DNA of 64,000 nt. It comes from Euonymus europaeus (taxonomy: Eukaryota > Streptophyta > Magnoliopsida > Celastrales > Celastraceae). This document shows, in pieces, positions 46,568 through 57,565 of the stretch (positions within the stretch are counted from its first letter, which is position 1; each line of letters begins with the position of its first letter). The position numbers and the translations under genes were made by a program. The notes under the pieces are model-generated. The model saw nothing but the letters and a program-made list of their open reading frames with translations. It was not told the DNA's origin and searched no databases. The DNA is taken from the NCBI GenBank assembly GCA_963580455.1, contig OY756957.1:23838501-23902500 (forward strand), read 5' to 3'.

Positions 46568-47074
46568 ATGACTTTTGTTAAACTTCACTCTTCTATGAGA
46601 ACACAAAATCATCTTAAGTTCCGCGTCAACAACGCAATAATTGGGCATTTTGCTATTCCCAAGGTTAATCAATTTCAAGGTTTGGATATGTTTTTGATTA
46701 GCAGATCCAAGGAATTGGCATCTATGGATGCCCGTCGATTTGGTCTACCTTACTTGTGTATTCCACCACATCATAATGAGAATGACTTTGTCCCATGCCT
46801 TTAATTGCCGAGAATATTGGAAACAAATTTATCAGATCAAGGATATCTTTGAACCCCAAAAAAGTGATTTCATCTTAGTGGATTTTGGGAGTAGTCCAGA
46901 CGGATTGCTAGACTCCTTAAGGATAGCGGCTTGGAGGATTTATCATTAGTCTTCAAAGTTGCATCGATGGAATATCATCGTCCTCGTTCGGCATATCGAG
47001 CTGTATACAAGGTATGCTGTCCTAAAACTAATACCTTTGTAATGAGACATGGAGAAATAGAGTTTTCTCTTTAA
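46568..47074 (+). pseudogene. Unidentified protein-like ORF, frameshifted
   Basis: I do not recognise the family. From ATG at 46568 the frame reads a well-mixed globular-looking sequence: RVNNAIIGHFAIPKVNQFQG, SRSKELASMDARRFGLPYLC, then IPPHHNEN. Near 46800 it shifts one frame (EYWKQIYQIKDIFEPQKSDF, ILVDFGSSPDGLLDS). After another shift near 46920 it can be followed as LSLVFKVASMEYHRPRSAYR up to TAA at about 47074. Balanced composition over three segments suggests a decayed real coding sequence of about 165-170 aa. It lies opposite in strand to, and downstream of, the gypsy gag relic, a position where some plant gypsy elements carry an antisense ORF. That link is inference. Confidence 0.45.
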
Positions 47075-47289
47075 AGAAAGAAACTTTATATCATAACATG
47101 AATATATATATTTTACATGTTTTTTATTTTGTCCTTTCGAAATGATAAGATATAAAAGAAAAGGTCCAATTTTTTTTTCTTTTTTGAATTTTACTGAACT
47201 TGAAAAATATATATTTCAAGTTGCCTACGTACTCCTTTTTAGGATATCAAGTCAAACGTAGTTCATTGCAAGGATTTTTTTTACTTTAT

Positions 47290-47505
47290 TTTTTTGCCTA
47301 GACCGCCCTTTTGAATTTTCAATCTAGAGATTTTTTAACTCTTTTTTTCCTAGATCGCCCTTTCGGGTATTCAATCTGGTGAGTTTTTTTTAACACTTTT
47401 TTTTGCCTAGACCGCCCTTTCAGGTTTTCAATCTAGCGATTTTTTTAACTCTTTTTTACCTAGACTGTCCTTTCAGGTTTTCAATCTAGCGAGTTTTTTT
47501 TCAAA
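47290..47505. repeat. Minisatellite, four copies of a 52-57-bp unit
   Basis: CCTAGACCGCCCTTTC...GGTTTTCAATCTAG recurs with anchors at 47297, 47349, 47406 and 47459, separated by T-rich spacers. Each core begins CTAGA and ends TCTAG or a near match. It lies just past the end of the gag relic, on the element's downstream side. Confidence 0.85.
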
Positions 47506-47559
47506 TACCATTCATAGTTATACTCATATGAGCAAAGAATATTACAATTCATTTCTAAG

Positions 47560-50280
47560 CGTAAAACCACTTCAAAAAATTTCTATCGATAGGTCCGATC
47601 CGCAGACTGTTCTTGTCAACAATCTCATAAGCATCATTTGAGTAGACTTTTATGACTACATAGGCCTATTCCATATGGGTAGGAATTTGCCCCCAGTTCT
47701 TCAAAGGTAGAATGTGTCAATATGGGCTTTTCATTAGAAGATGACTAGGATTTGAATTCTTTTTCAATTTCTTTCCCAATAGTGACATGGTTAATAGAAA
47801 CAACCATCTTTTTTCCTCAACACTGGAGGTTTCCCTCTTGGAACCATCATTTTCTTCTTGTGACTCTTTAGAATCCACTGTACTTATCATATATGTCGTC
47901 ATATGTTCATCTGGAAAGTAATCCTTAGGAATTACTTCTTTCCTTAGGGTCGGATAAGTGCCTTTTGGCTTAGCATCAACATATATCTTTCTTCCCAATC
48001 GAAGCTTAGATCAAGAATTATTATGCTTCCTCTTAAGTTCGGACTCTCCATTTGGAACAGTAGGCATCAAACTTGGAAGAGCCAAAATTTGATTCGGATG
48101 GGATGCACGTCCTCTCCAGCTTATTACTTCCACCCAATCTTCATATTGGGCCAGCAGTTCACCATTCACTTCAAAGGAAATCTTTGAGATCCAAAGAAGG
48201 TGTTGCTAAGCCCCATAACTTTTGTGGTTTATACTTCTCCTTTTTGGTAATGAAAGTGGACCACCCATTACCGACTTCATCTTCAAACTCAGATGATGAT
48301 TCCCAGACATTCAAATCATCAGTCATAATTTCATACAAAGTTGGCCTATTTGGAGTTTGTGGTTTCGGCATTCCTGGATATATGCGTAGACTGTACTAAT
48401 TTCACCATCTACAATGAACTAAACCCTTATAGCTTCTTCAAGTAGCTCAGCAATTTGCTCCATATTTGATGTTTCCTTATTAAAGGATGAGGACATGGAT
48501 TGATCTTGTATTGATAGCGAAATGAGATCAAATTACCCAAAAGTCACCATTTACACAATTAGCTTCGACATTACTAGTAAGATCAAGGTCGATCGCATGA
48601 TTAGGTCCTTTAGAATAAAACATTTCTCAATCGGATGGTTGATGATCTGGTGATACTTAGAATACTTGAGATTGTCATTTTAACCAATTTCTTCCAATCG
48701 CTTTGAAGTGGGAAGCTTTATGAGCTTTTATTCAAGCAATTGGTCTAGAATTCCAAAAACTTTGGAATCAGCAAATGGGTATTCCATCTCTTGCATTTAT
48801 TTCAAGGTTGGTCGCTCCATGATTTGAGTTTGATCTTTACAAAGTCTTGGACTCGAATTTAGATTTTTGTCTACAAATCTTAAATGGATTGGTAACTACA
48901 ACCATGGATTCTTGAGTCCATGAAGGCTTTGAATCAATCATCGCCTCTTTTTTTTGTTCCTTTTCTTCACAAGGGTCACTTGGCAAATAACTTCCATGAC
49001 TTGCTATTTGGATTTCCAAGTCTTGGGCTCGGGTTGCATGTTCCTCAAATTAATGAGGCATATTATCTTAAAGATTGTATAGTAACCCCCCCCCCCCAAT
49101 GCATTCCTTGAACACACATATCGATGGAAGAGCTTTTCGCTTATATGTTCCTTGAAATTTAGGACAAGGCTCCTCCAACATTCAATATACTCGACCACAG
49201 CTTCTTCTTTACTTTGCTTCATCCTCATGAGTTCTGGGAGACTAATTGTCTATCGGGTCCTATAAAACGAGTTAGAAACTTGCACTCAAGTTGATTCCAA
49301 CCTTTAATGAAGTCAACCGGAAGGTTAGTATACCATTCAAATGCGGTTCCTTTTAGAGAGCGCACAAATTGTTTCACCATAGAATCACCAAAGGTGCCTA
49401 CATTATTGTAAGTTTTGATGAAATGAGCAACATGCTGCTTTGGGTTGCCTTTCCCATAAAATTGTTGAAACTTAGGGGGTTGATAACCCTATGGCATGCG
49501 GATCTCATCAATTCGACGACTATAAAGTTTTGCATAAACCAAACATGATTGTGGGGCTCCACCATAGTGAGCCCAAATTGTGTTAGAAATCATGTTTTGA
49601 AGTTGATTGATAGAGAGCGGAACAACATATAAGTGGGTGGAATAGTGTAGAGCATTTTGTGTTGTCACGAGGTCTTGCCCTTTTTTCCTTTTTTGAGCTT
49701 TAAGATAATTTGAACTACTTAGTCATTTGCTGCATGGCATAATTTATTTCAGCTGATCTTCTGAACTTGTTGTGGCCTCATTCATCATGATTGGCATAGG
49801 AACATCGGACTCCAAGGTAGTGATGTCGTAAGCAGCACATTTTCATGATGTCCACTGCTGAGGATGAGACTTGGACTTGGGCTCATCATATAAGTTACTG
49901 GAATATATATATTCCGTTTCTTTTGATTTGGGGGATTGGACTCAATCTCTAAAGAACATGTGTAATCAACCCATTTTTGTGATGCCAACTTCACAAAATT
50001 AGATTCAGACTCGAATTCATCATCTGAGGATTTGAAAGATACATATTCCGTAGATTTTTACTTAGACTTAGTCTTAGTCTTAAAAGACTTTTTTTGACCT
50101 TTATTTGAGAACTTCTTCAATGGAGAAGTCAATTGTGCTTCTCCAACTTTAACTCACGTACGAGTTGCATGGGAGACTTCATCAATGACATCAGTCTCCG
50201 TTATAGGAATCAATGATTCATTTGCAGATTCCATCGTTTTGACTTGAAATGACATAAATTCAATCAAGAGAAGAGAGGAG
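47560..50280 (-). pseudogene. Ty3/gypsy gag relic (gag-only element)
   Basis: Minus-strand gag, frame-broken. A start region lies at about 50250 (SFQVKTMESANESLI, then acidic and lysine-rich stretches). The Retrotrans_gag core is readable at 49500-49270 (FYGKGNPKQHVAHFIKTYNN, FVRSLKGTAFEWYTNLP, WNQLECKFLTRFI) and 49228-49130 (VVEYIECWRSLVLNFKEHIS). A gag tail follows at 48371-48171 (YEIMTDDLNVWESSSEFEDE) and 47998-47717. No protease, reverse transcriptase, RNase H or integrase is visible either here or in the 1 kb beyond, so the copy seems to be gag-only rather than a full element. An 11-C run interrupts it at about 49087. Confidence 0.75.
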
Positions 50281-50805
50281 AAAAACATCCCATCGAGCGT
50301 GCCAAAAATTTGTACACAACAAATTTCGCGTGTAAATTTAATACACTTAAACTTGATATAAATTACAAATTTGAATAAAAGTGGACTTGATCTCTTCTCT
50401 TGACGTATTCAACTTGAACATTGAATTCTCTGATTCTCAATTGAATGTTTCAAACAAATTCTATGAATTTGAAATAAACTTTGGTTGGATTTGATTTGTT
50501 GGACTTGGACTTGAGATTTGAAGAACTTGGAATTTGCACTTCCAAGACTTGACTTAGACTTGCACTTCCAAGACTTGACTTAGACTTGGAGCACTTGAAT
50601 TTGGAGACTTGCACTTGAACTTGAAAAATTTTGATTTAAAGCACTTGAATTTGAAGAAATTCAAAGAATTTTGGATTCCCAAAGTTCGTAAACTTTTCTT
50701 CTCCTTCTAGAGGAATTCTAAGAATTTCATATTTGAAGAACTTGAACTCCAAAGAAATTTGAGAGAGTTTGGAAAGTTTTATAAACCTTTTCTCCCTCTC
50801 TTCTT
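50281..50805 (-). repeat. Probable 5' LTR and leader of the gypsy relic
   Basis: Directly upstream of the gag start, the minus strand reads ATTTTTGGCACGCTCGATGG, the kind of leader that precedes gag in plant gypsy elements. Before it a terminus-like TGTACA lies at about 50312 and the region is built of ACTTGAA/ACTTGGA variants, including a 27-bp direct duplication at 50538-50590. No matching second LTR was found on the left side, so the ends are uncertain. Confidence 0.5.
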
Positions 50806-51387
50806 GGGTTTTACTAGCGTCTAGTCTGCCCAAAAGACTGGACGCCGTACAGTCCATTCTATTGGACGATACATTGATGTTGACTAGGTCAATATTTATA
50901 AATGATTTTTATTTTATTTTTTCAAATTTTTATTATGAGAAGGATATGACAAAAATGGGTATTAAGTTTTAACTTATTACTAATGAAAAACTTGCGATGA
51001 AAATAACTTTTTTATTTTTTTTCATTCTTTTGTCGATGAATTATTTACAGAATTTTTATTTTGCTGATGGATTACAAATTTTTTTTTTTTGCTAACGGAT
51101 TACGGGCGGAATTTTTTTTTATTTTTTGTCGACGAATATGAAATTTAATTTTTTAATTTTTGGGCGGCGAATTATCGACGAAAAAATCTATCTGTAATTA
51201 CTAACGAAATTTTTGCCATCGGTATTTAGATTACATATGACGGTTTTAACGATAAAATTTTTCATTCGGTAATCAATATTATCGATTGATTTTTAGGATT
51301 ACCAACAAAAAATATGTCTATAATTCGTGAAGTTCTTATATTGAGATTAACGTCATCAAATTATTAGTTGGGGCAAGATAGACATTT
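50806..51387. mobile_element. CACTA-type repeat, copy 2
   Basis: A diverged direct copy of 12284-12847. It keeps the left hairpin (50817-50845), the inverted CGACGA/TCGGTAATT-type subterminal repeats and the sequence around the CACTA terminus, but here the terminal motif has decayed to TTCTTATATTG (about 51332-51342). The 45 bases after the terminus (ATTAACGTCATCAAATTATT, then TTGGGGCAAGATAGACATTT) are nearly identical in both copies. It adjoins the gypsy LTR region. Confidence 0.6.
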
Positions 51388-52222
51388 ATGCAATTTTTTT
51401 TAATGGTGAGGATTATAATATTTAATCTAATGGTAGATAGGATACGGTGTTGCATATCTTGAATAAGTATATATCTTGAAAATATTAATTAGGGGCAAGC
51501 TGGATATTTAGCTGGGTATTTAGTGTGCAATGACATGCGTATTGTAATTTTATTTTATTTTAAATGTTATTTCTTTTCAGCGGTGGAGATTATATCATTT
51601 AATATAATGATAAAAAGATGAACTGTTTTTGTCCAGTTATTTCACTAGACTGTTTTATAATTCAACCCTCTCTTCTTTATCCTAAATTTTATTCATTCAA
51701 CAAACTCAATTTGACTTGCAATCTTCAAAAATTAAATTAATTTAATTTAGGAGTCCATTTTTAAACTGAACAATTCTATATAACACGTGTGAAAAAGCTT
51801 GGATTCCAATTGGGTTTGAGCTTTGAGAAGAAAGACAAATTTTCCATGACCACCACAAATTCACACGTGGGTCGAACAATTAAGCCCTCCAAGTCTCCTA
51901 CTCCAACTCCAAATGTGGTTCCACATTCACACGGACCCACAGATTTTTCTGGAAGATCAATTTTGGGGCTCAGCATTATCAAATGACATGATTGACCAAA
52001 ATTGCTTAAATTACCAAAACGGACAGACCAGGCTGTGGAATTCCCGTAAATTATAAACTCCAGTGTCATCCTTGTGCGCCCACAGCTTCCTCTGAAGTAC
52101 GACGTCCGACCACTGAAACCATTACAACCATTTGAGCCCCTCCAACCTACCTGCCCATTTCTTATGTGTATAGATAGGGTTTTCGGCTCCTTTGAATTTC
52201 TCCTTTTATTTTCTCTAGAGGC
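51388..52222. other. Intergenic region and 5' UTR of the DUF760 gene
   Basis: The left part is AT-rich. From about 52020 the base composition rises towards the gene. The minus-strand open frame at 51776-52267 looks accidental. A 5' UTR exon probably ends at 52222, where GTAAGTG follows. An intron then reaches 52320 (TTTTTGCAG) and the exon with the start codon begins at 52321. Confidence 0.55.
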
Positions 52223-52329
52223 GTAAGTGAATTCGGGGGAATTTACGAATTGATCGTAAAACATCAATCTTTTTATGGTTTATGATTTGTGTAATCTGAT
52301 TGAAAGTGTTGGTTTTTGCAGGGCTGAAG

Positions 52330-54261
52330 ATGGAAGTAGCTACGACATCCGTTGTTAGATCTTCATTTGGCTTCTCAAGGCCTTTGAATTCCGGTTCCAG
52401 ATCGAGTTTCGTGACCTCGAATAGACCCCATTTTGTTCTGTTCTGCTCGAAATCTCAGTTTCTGATTAAGGTATTCAACTGCATCTCCCTCGTCTGTTTT
52501 GTCTAAAAGCTCCATTTAGCGATTCATTTTTCACTGTATGGTTGTTTCTGAGTTAGTCTTTTTTCAGGCTTTATTCCTGCTTTGTTGTTGCTTTAATTAT
52601 GTTGTTTTCGTGTGCATAACTGGATGGGGACGTAATGTTTAGATGGAATTTAACTGTCTTCAGCGTGAAATTCTGATTCGAAAGTCAGTTTTTGTTTCTG
52701 CTTTCCTGGCTGGAAGCAAGAACGTGTTGAAAATGCCTTCAAAGTTTATACATTAGGTTTCTATGAAGCCAATTTAAAGATTTTTAATTTTGGATTGTAA
52801 GCTTTATATCTGAAGTAGGAGAATAGCTTGTTTGTTTTATTCAATAAACTTGAATAAGTAGTTTTTTTTGTGCATTTATGGAAGCACTCGCTAGCAAAAT
52901 GATATCTCGGGTTTCTTCTTTTATGGGTTAGTTTATGTGCGCCTTGCTATGCGCTGTGTTAATCTTCTGTGCTTTATACTAATAAAATCAGTTCTTGGTT
53001 AACTTTTCTCTAATTACTTGGCAAGTGCAGCGTTATTCTTCAATTGATCGCCTGAAGCTAGCACATGGGGGAATGGCCTTTGGAAGTAGGAGAAGCATGG
53101 TAGTTAGAGCATCATCATCGCCAGATTCAGTTGGGTTGCCTAAGTCTGCTGCTTCAATTGCTCCACTTCAGTTGGAGTCCCCAGTAGGCCAGTTTTTGTC
53201 TCAGATCCTAGTGAGTCACCCCTATCTTGTTCCTGCTGCCGTTGAGCAGCAACTTGAACAGCTTCAAACTGATCGTGATTCTGGGAAACTGAACGAGGAG
53301 CCTTCTCCATCTGGCACTGACCTTGTATTATACAGGTTGGCTGAATTTATTTCAGCATAAGAGTGAGTTTTTTTGTGTATTTCTGCCAAATATTGTTCGT
53401 TTGACATGATTTTTTGGAACTATCAGGAGAATAGCTGAGGTGAAGGCAAATGAAAGGAGAAAGGTTTTAGAAGAGATTTTGTATGCATTGGTTGTGCAGA
53501 AGTTCATGGATGCTCATGTTTCTTTAATACCCGCCATAACCCCCTCCTCTACAGAGCCCTCCGGCCGGGTGAATGGATGGCCAAGCCAGGATGAGAAGCT
53601 TGAGCGTATACACTCTCTTGAAGCCTACGAGATGATACAGAACCACCTAGCTCTCATTCTTGGAAACAGGGTGGGTGACACGACCTCTGTTGCGCAGATA
53701 AGCAAACTCATGGTTGGGCAGGTTTATGCTGCATCTGTGATGTATGGATATTTCCTCAAGCGGGTTGATCAGAGGTTTCAGCTTGAGAAGACGATTAAAA
53801 TCCTTCCAAATGCATCAGATGAGGAGGAAAGTAGCATCCAGAAAGCTGTGGGGGAGGATGTCCAACCAAGTGGCGGAAAGGAAGCATTTCAAGCTGTTTC
53901 TTCCCGCCCTGAAGTCACATCAATGGCTGGCGGCATTAGTGTCGGTGGTTTTGGCCATGGGATAAAGGCCTCCCGCTTGCGGAGTTATGTGATGTCTTTT
54001 GATGGAGAGACGCTTCAAAGATATGCAACAATACGATCCAGGGAGGCTGTTACCATTATTGAGAAGCATACAGAGGCATTATTTGGAAGACCTGAAATCA
54101 TGATAACTCCTCAGGGGACTGTTGATTCTTCTAAGGATGAACTCATCAAGATTAGCTTTGGCGGTTTGAAGAGACTAGTTTTGGAGGCTGTGACTTTTGG
54201 GTCTTTCCTCTGGGATGTTGAGAGTTATGTGGACTCAAGGTATCATTTTGTTGCAAATTAA
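52330..54261 (+). CDS. Chloroplast DUF760 protein, UV-B-induced protein type
   Basis: Nuclear-encoded protein of 426 aa from three coding exons (52330-52470, 53031-53335, 53427-54261; 1,281 bases in frame). It matches the plant DUF760 family, whose Arabidopsis member At3g17800 (about 421 aa) is annotated as UV-B-induced and chloroplast-located; the biochemical role is unknown. The first 75-80 residues are rich in Ser, Arg and Thr with few acidic residues, as expected of a chloroplast transit peptide. After it come two DUF760-like halves: SPVGQFLSQILVSHPYLVPA leading to LEQL, and later ERIHSLEAYEMIQNHLALIL, VAQISKLMVGQVYAASVMYG and YFLKRVDQRFQLEK. The tail SFLWDVESYVDSRYHFV is typical of the family. 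A 5' UTR intron (52223-52320) is likely; the start codon lies 9 bases after its acceptor. Confidence 0.93.
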
Positions 54262-56590
54262 ATCTCATATTCAATGATTCCAAAACAAATAATGTGGATG
54301 CACTACCGACCAAATGTGAACGGTACAGCTGAGTGTGAATTTGGCTACAGGAAGTACCAAGTAGTTGCACTACTAGTATATGCACATAGCTGAGTTTACA
54401 TTTCTTGTTTTGAATTTGAGCTGTGTGAAATGTGTCTAATTAGCAGCAACTGCGATTCATATGCATGAGAATTTTGTGAGCTTTTTTTAACCTCAAACTA
54501 TCTTTATCCATGGTGTTAAGTTACCTAAAGAGAAGTTGAATGTGAATTCCATGATAACCTTCATGGAATTGGTTTTCACCTCCTTCGAACAACTCGGCCG
54601 GCCCGATTTGCCAGTCAATCAGAGGGTCACCATGGCTTCGTATCAGATATTGAAGTTTTGGTGAAACGCAAACAATATTTGGCTGAGTATTGCCTTTTAG
54701 GAAGCCTAACAGATTTTGAAGTTTTTAAAATTGTTTCCTTCGTCTTCTTGATAGCAGTTTAGGATTGATATATGCTATCCATGAAAGAAGTATTTTGATT
54801 GCCAGATTTGAATGATTGAATTTAACTGGTAATTGGAAGGTTTAATAAGTTGTTTGACATTGAAGAAACTGCGGAGAAAACAATTCAATGTTGAAGGATG
54901 TTGTAGTGTAGCTGTGTAGAGTACAATACTTAAGTCTAACTATACAGTACTTGTTTGTCTTTCCATTAATTGATTGGTCTTTTCATTTGGTATGGTTTGC
55001 AAGATTTTTCTGGCAAACTACTCTCTACCATCTTATGTGGGTAGAATTTTTTAGAAACAAATAAAAGCATGTTTATAATTTGCCTAATTAACAAAATCAC
55101 TTAGATCATTGCTAAATTTCTTTGGGGTCAAATTTAAATTGTATGAACTTGGGAGCTCTTCGGTCCAATTCTCATTGGAAGTAATATTCTTTCTTCAATT
55201 ATTTTACATTAATTTAACCATCAAACGGTTGATTATAAAGCTATTTTAGTTACGATCAGTTCTATTGAAAATATATAATTTTTTTTTTAAAAAAATAATC
55301 GATCGGTTCGATTATTTCATATATTTTTTTTTAGTTTTATTCAAAATGGTTTTAGTGTGTGGGTTGTTTTTTTTTAATGAAAAAAAAACTAGATATTATG
55401 GGCCTGTTTTAATGGGCCCTAATTTGTGAGCAAATCAATCCCAAGTAGCAAAAGGAAACTTGAAAGTAGAAAGGCAAGGGTAATGTAATGGATGATATAT
55501 ATATATATATATATACAAGCTACGCAAGGCAGTGTCTCCATCTAGTCCCAATAATCTATGTGATGTGAAAGCTCAAGGAGAGGGAGAGAGAGAGGGGGGT
55601 TTTTAAGTCTCATCCTCTGCTTCTGACCAACCTATGGGGCGGTGGTCTTTTTTTGGATTGAACATCGAGGTGAAAATGTTAGAAAAAAGAGGAACTAAAA
55701 AGTAAAAAATACAACCTAAAAAAAATTCTGAAATAAAGGCAAAGCAAAACCACCATTTCACTCTAAGCAACAAAAAGTCAAAAGCACAAAGGCTATACGA
55801 ACGCATATATATAGTCACCCTCACCCACTTGAGCTGATGGAAAAAATATAGGGTAACCCTACTAATAATACCGCTTTTTTTTCTCTCTCTGTCAAAAAAG
55901 ATGTTGGAATTGTTGCTGTAGTTAAAGTCTCGCAGACACACTCTCTCTCTCCTCTTCAATCATAAAGCACTCGATTGCAAAATCATTTCCATCTTATTTC
56001 TCACTTTCTCCACTGCTGTCGTTTACTGTACCTCTCTCTCTCCTCTCTACCCGTACTGCCTTGGAATTTGCCCATCTCTCTCTCTGCTCCTTGTCTGTTT
56101 TGCAACCTTCCCAATTAATATTTCTACTTTCCCACTAAAGTGGGTCTGAAATATAAATAAATTGTTTTCAAGAGTCGATTCTGGATTAGGAAAGAAAAAA
56201 AACCCCATTTGCTAGCTTTATGAATGCAGTGTGTTATATATATATTAATATATATATGATATGTGTGGGTAAGCCGCGGTAACACGAAACTAGACCTTCT
56301 TGGGGTTGGTTTTGATTGCATAAAGACTCCATTCAAATGCCCTACTTGGATATTTTACGTATCTAGATGGACACATTGTTGTAGTAATTGAAATCCAAGT
56401 TTTTTATAAAATGATGGAAATATATTGCAACTATTTGGGTTTATGGAGAAAATCATGTATGGGTTGGCAATGAGATATGTTACAATGTGCCTAGCTACTT
56501 TAGTGCCAAGAGGAACCATATTTACACCAATTCCCGCATTCAACATGCTCCACCTGTTTTATGACTGCCAACCAAATGTATGTTTGGTCA
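54262..56590. other. Intergenic DNA after the DUF760 gene
   Basis: No gene recognised. The first part is 3' UTR. A segment at 54654-54740 resembles 44985-45065 in intron 1 of SSU72. An AT microsatellite lies at 55497-55515. CT/GA-rich patches lie at 55577-55600 and 55885-56080. The minus-strand frames at 55603-55959 and 56124-56336 are compositional. Confidence 0.5.
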
Positions 56591-57565
56591 TGTCCTGTAA
56601 CAAACAAATATCTCACATCGCTTAAATGCGAGTTCTAAATTTGGTTTATAAGTAATTAATTTAGTGGGCACTAGCTCTAATTGGGATGATGCAAGCCTTG
56701 ACACAAAGCGAATAATTTCATGTTAGCTGGATCAATTGTGTTACAAATCACCCATTTGAGTGTTTGTCTCAGGTATGACACTGGATTAAGCTTTCTCACG
56801 TTCACATTAGGACTAAACCAAATTACTTTGTAGATAGGACTGCCTGTAGATTTGGTATGGGTGGAGTTTAGCGAAGCTCGAAGTGGCGGTGTGGAGTCTA
56901 GTCAGCTCATAAAAAGTTGTGGGACTAGCTCGGTGAAAGCCCCCTCGAGTGTTAGCCAACGCAAACATCGATTCGGAAGCCCGGTTGATCTCTCTTGTAG
57001 CTGTGTCTTTGGGTTTGCAATTTGCTCCTGTTGGTCGGTCTTGTTAGGATTTCACTTCTTTCGGGGTTCAATCAGTGGTTCCTAGCTTCCTGTTTTTCGA
57101 CGTCTCCGGTGATGCTTTTGGCGTCTAATTCTCGTTTGTTTGGCATGGGTTTTGTTGGGGGATCTACTTTGGTCCCTTCTAGTATTATTGTTAGCTTTGT
57201 GTTGGCTTTTGGATCTCCTGGTGTCTGATATCAATCTGGCTTCTACTTGGTGTTGTAGGTTGCGGTTCTTTCTTGGTTCTATATCAGGTGTAGGTTTCTC
57301 GGGTTTTTTCGAGCCCTATGTGTTCGAAGTTTCGATTTTACTTTTAGTTGTTTCTTCAGTATGGTTACTTGTATCTTGGATTTTCCTTCACTATAAGTGA
57401 GAGTATTAATAAATTTTAGAGGTATCGATCTCTTTTATATATAAAAAAAAAACATTTCTCAAAATGGTTTATAAGAGGATAATCAGGCCTAATTGGGATG
57501 ACACATTAAAGTTGTGCGGGTCTCGACTCAAATCCAACAATTAATTTCATGCTAGTTGGGTTGGT
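56591..57565. repeat. Composite repeat: two similar LTR-like blocks around a T/G-rich LINE-like insert
   Basis: A block from about 56642 (GGTTTATAAG, then CTAATTGGGATGAT and AATTTCATG) has a diverged counterpart from 57466 (GGTTTATAAG, CTAATTGGGATGAC, AATTTCATGCTAG). A TCTCACATCG start sits just before the first one. Between them the plus strand at 56850-57440 is strongly T/G-rich and ends in TATATATAAAAAAAAAAC, like the 3' end of a LINE. The open frames inside (56852-57400) reflect that composition and I do not regard them as genes. Confidence 0.4.

Noticed and set aside
47290..47505. Regularly spaced repeat resembling a CRISPR array
   Set aside because: The spacers are similar T-rich runs of uneven length, no cas gene is near, and the DNA is from a plant nuclear genome. 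It is a minisatellite.
49082..49097. Run of 11 C as a structured element
   Set aside because: A lone homopolymer within decayed gag. It is more likely slippage or a sequencing homopolymer than a functional structure.
51776..52267. 163-codon minus-strand ORF upstream of the DUF760 gene
   Set aside because: It overlaps the 5' UTR and promoter of the DUF760 gene on the other strand. The translation has no recognisable domain and no supporting splice or promoter signals.
56852..57400. Overlapping open frames that look like membrane proteins
   Set aside because: Same T/G-rich cause, ending in an A-tail. Three overlapping frames are equally open, which argues against any of them being selected.
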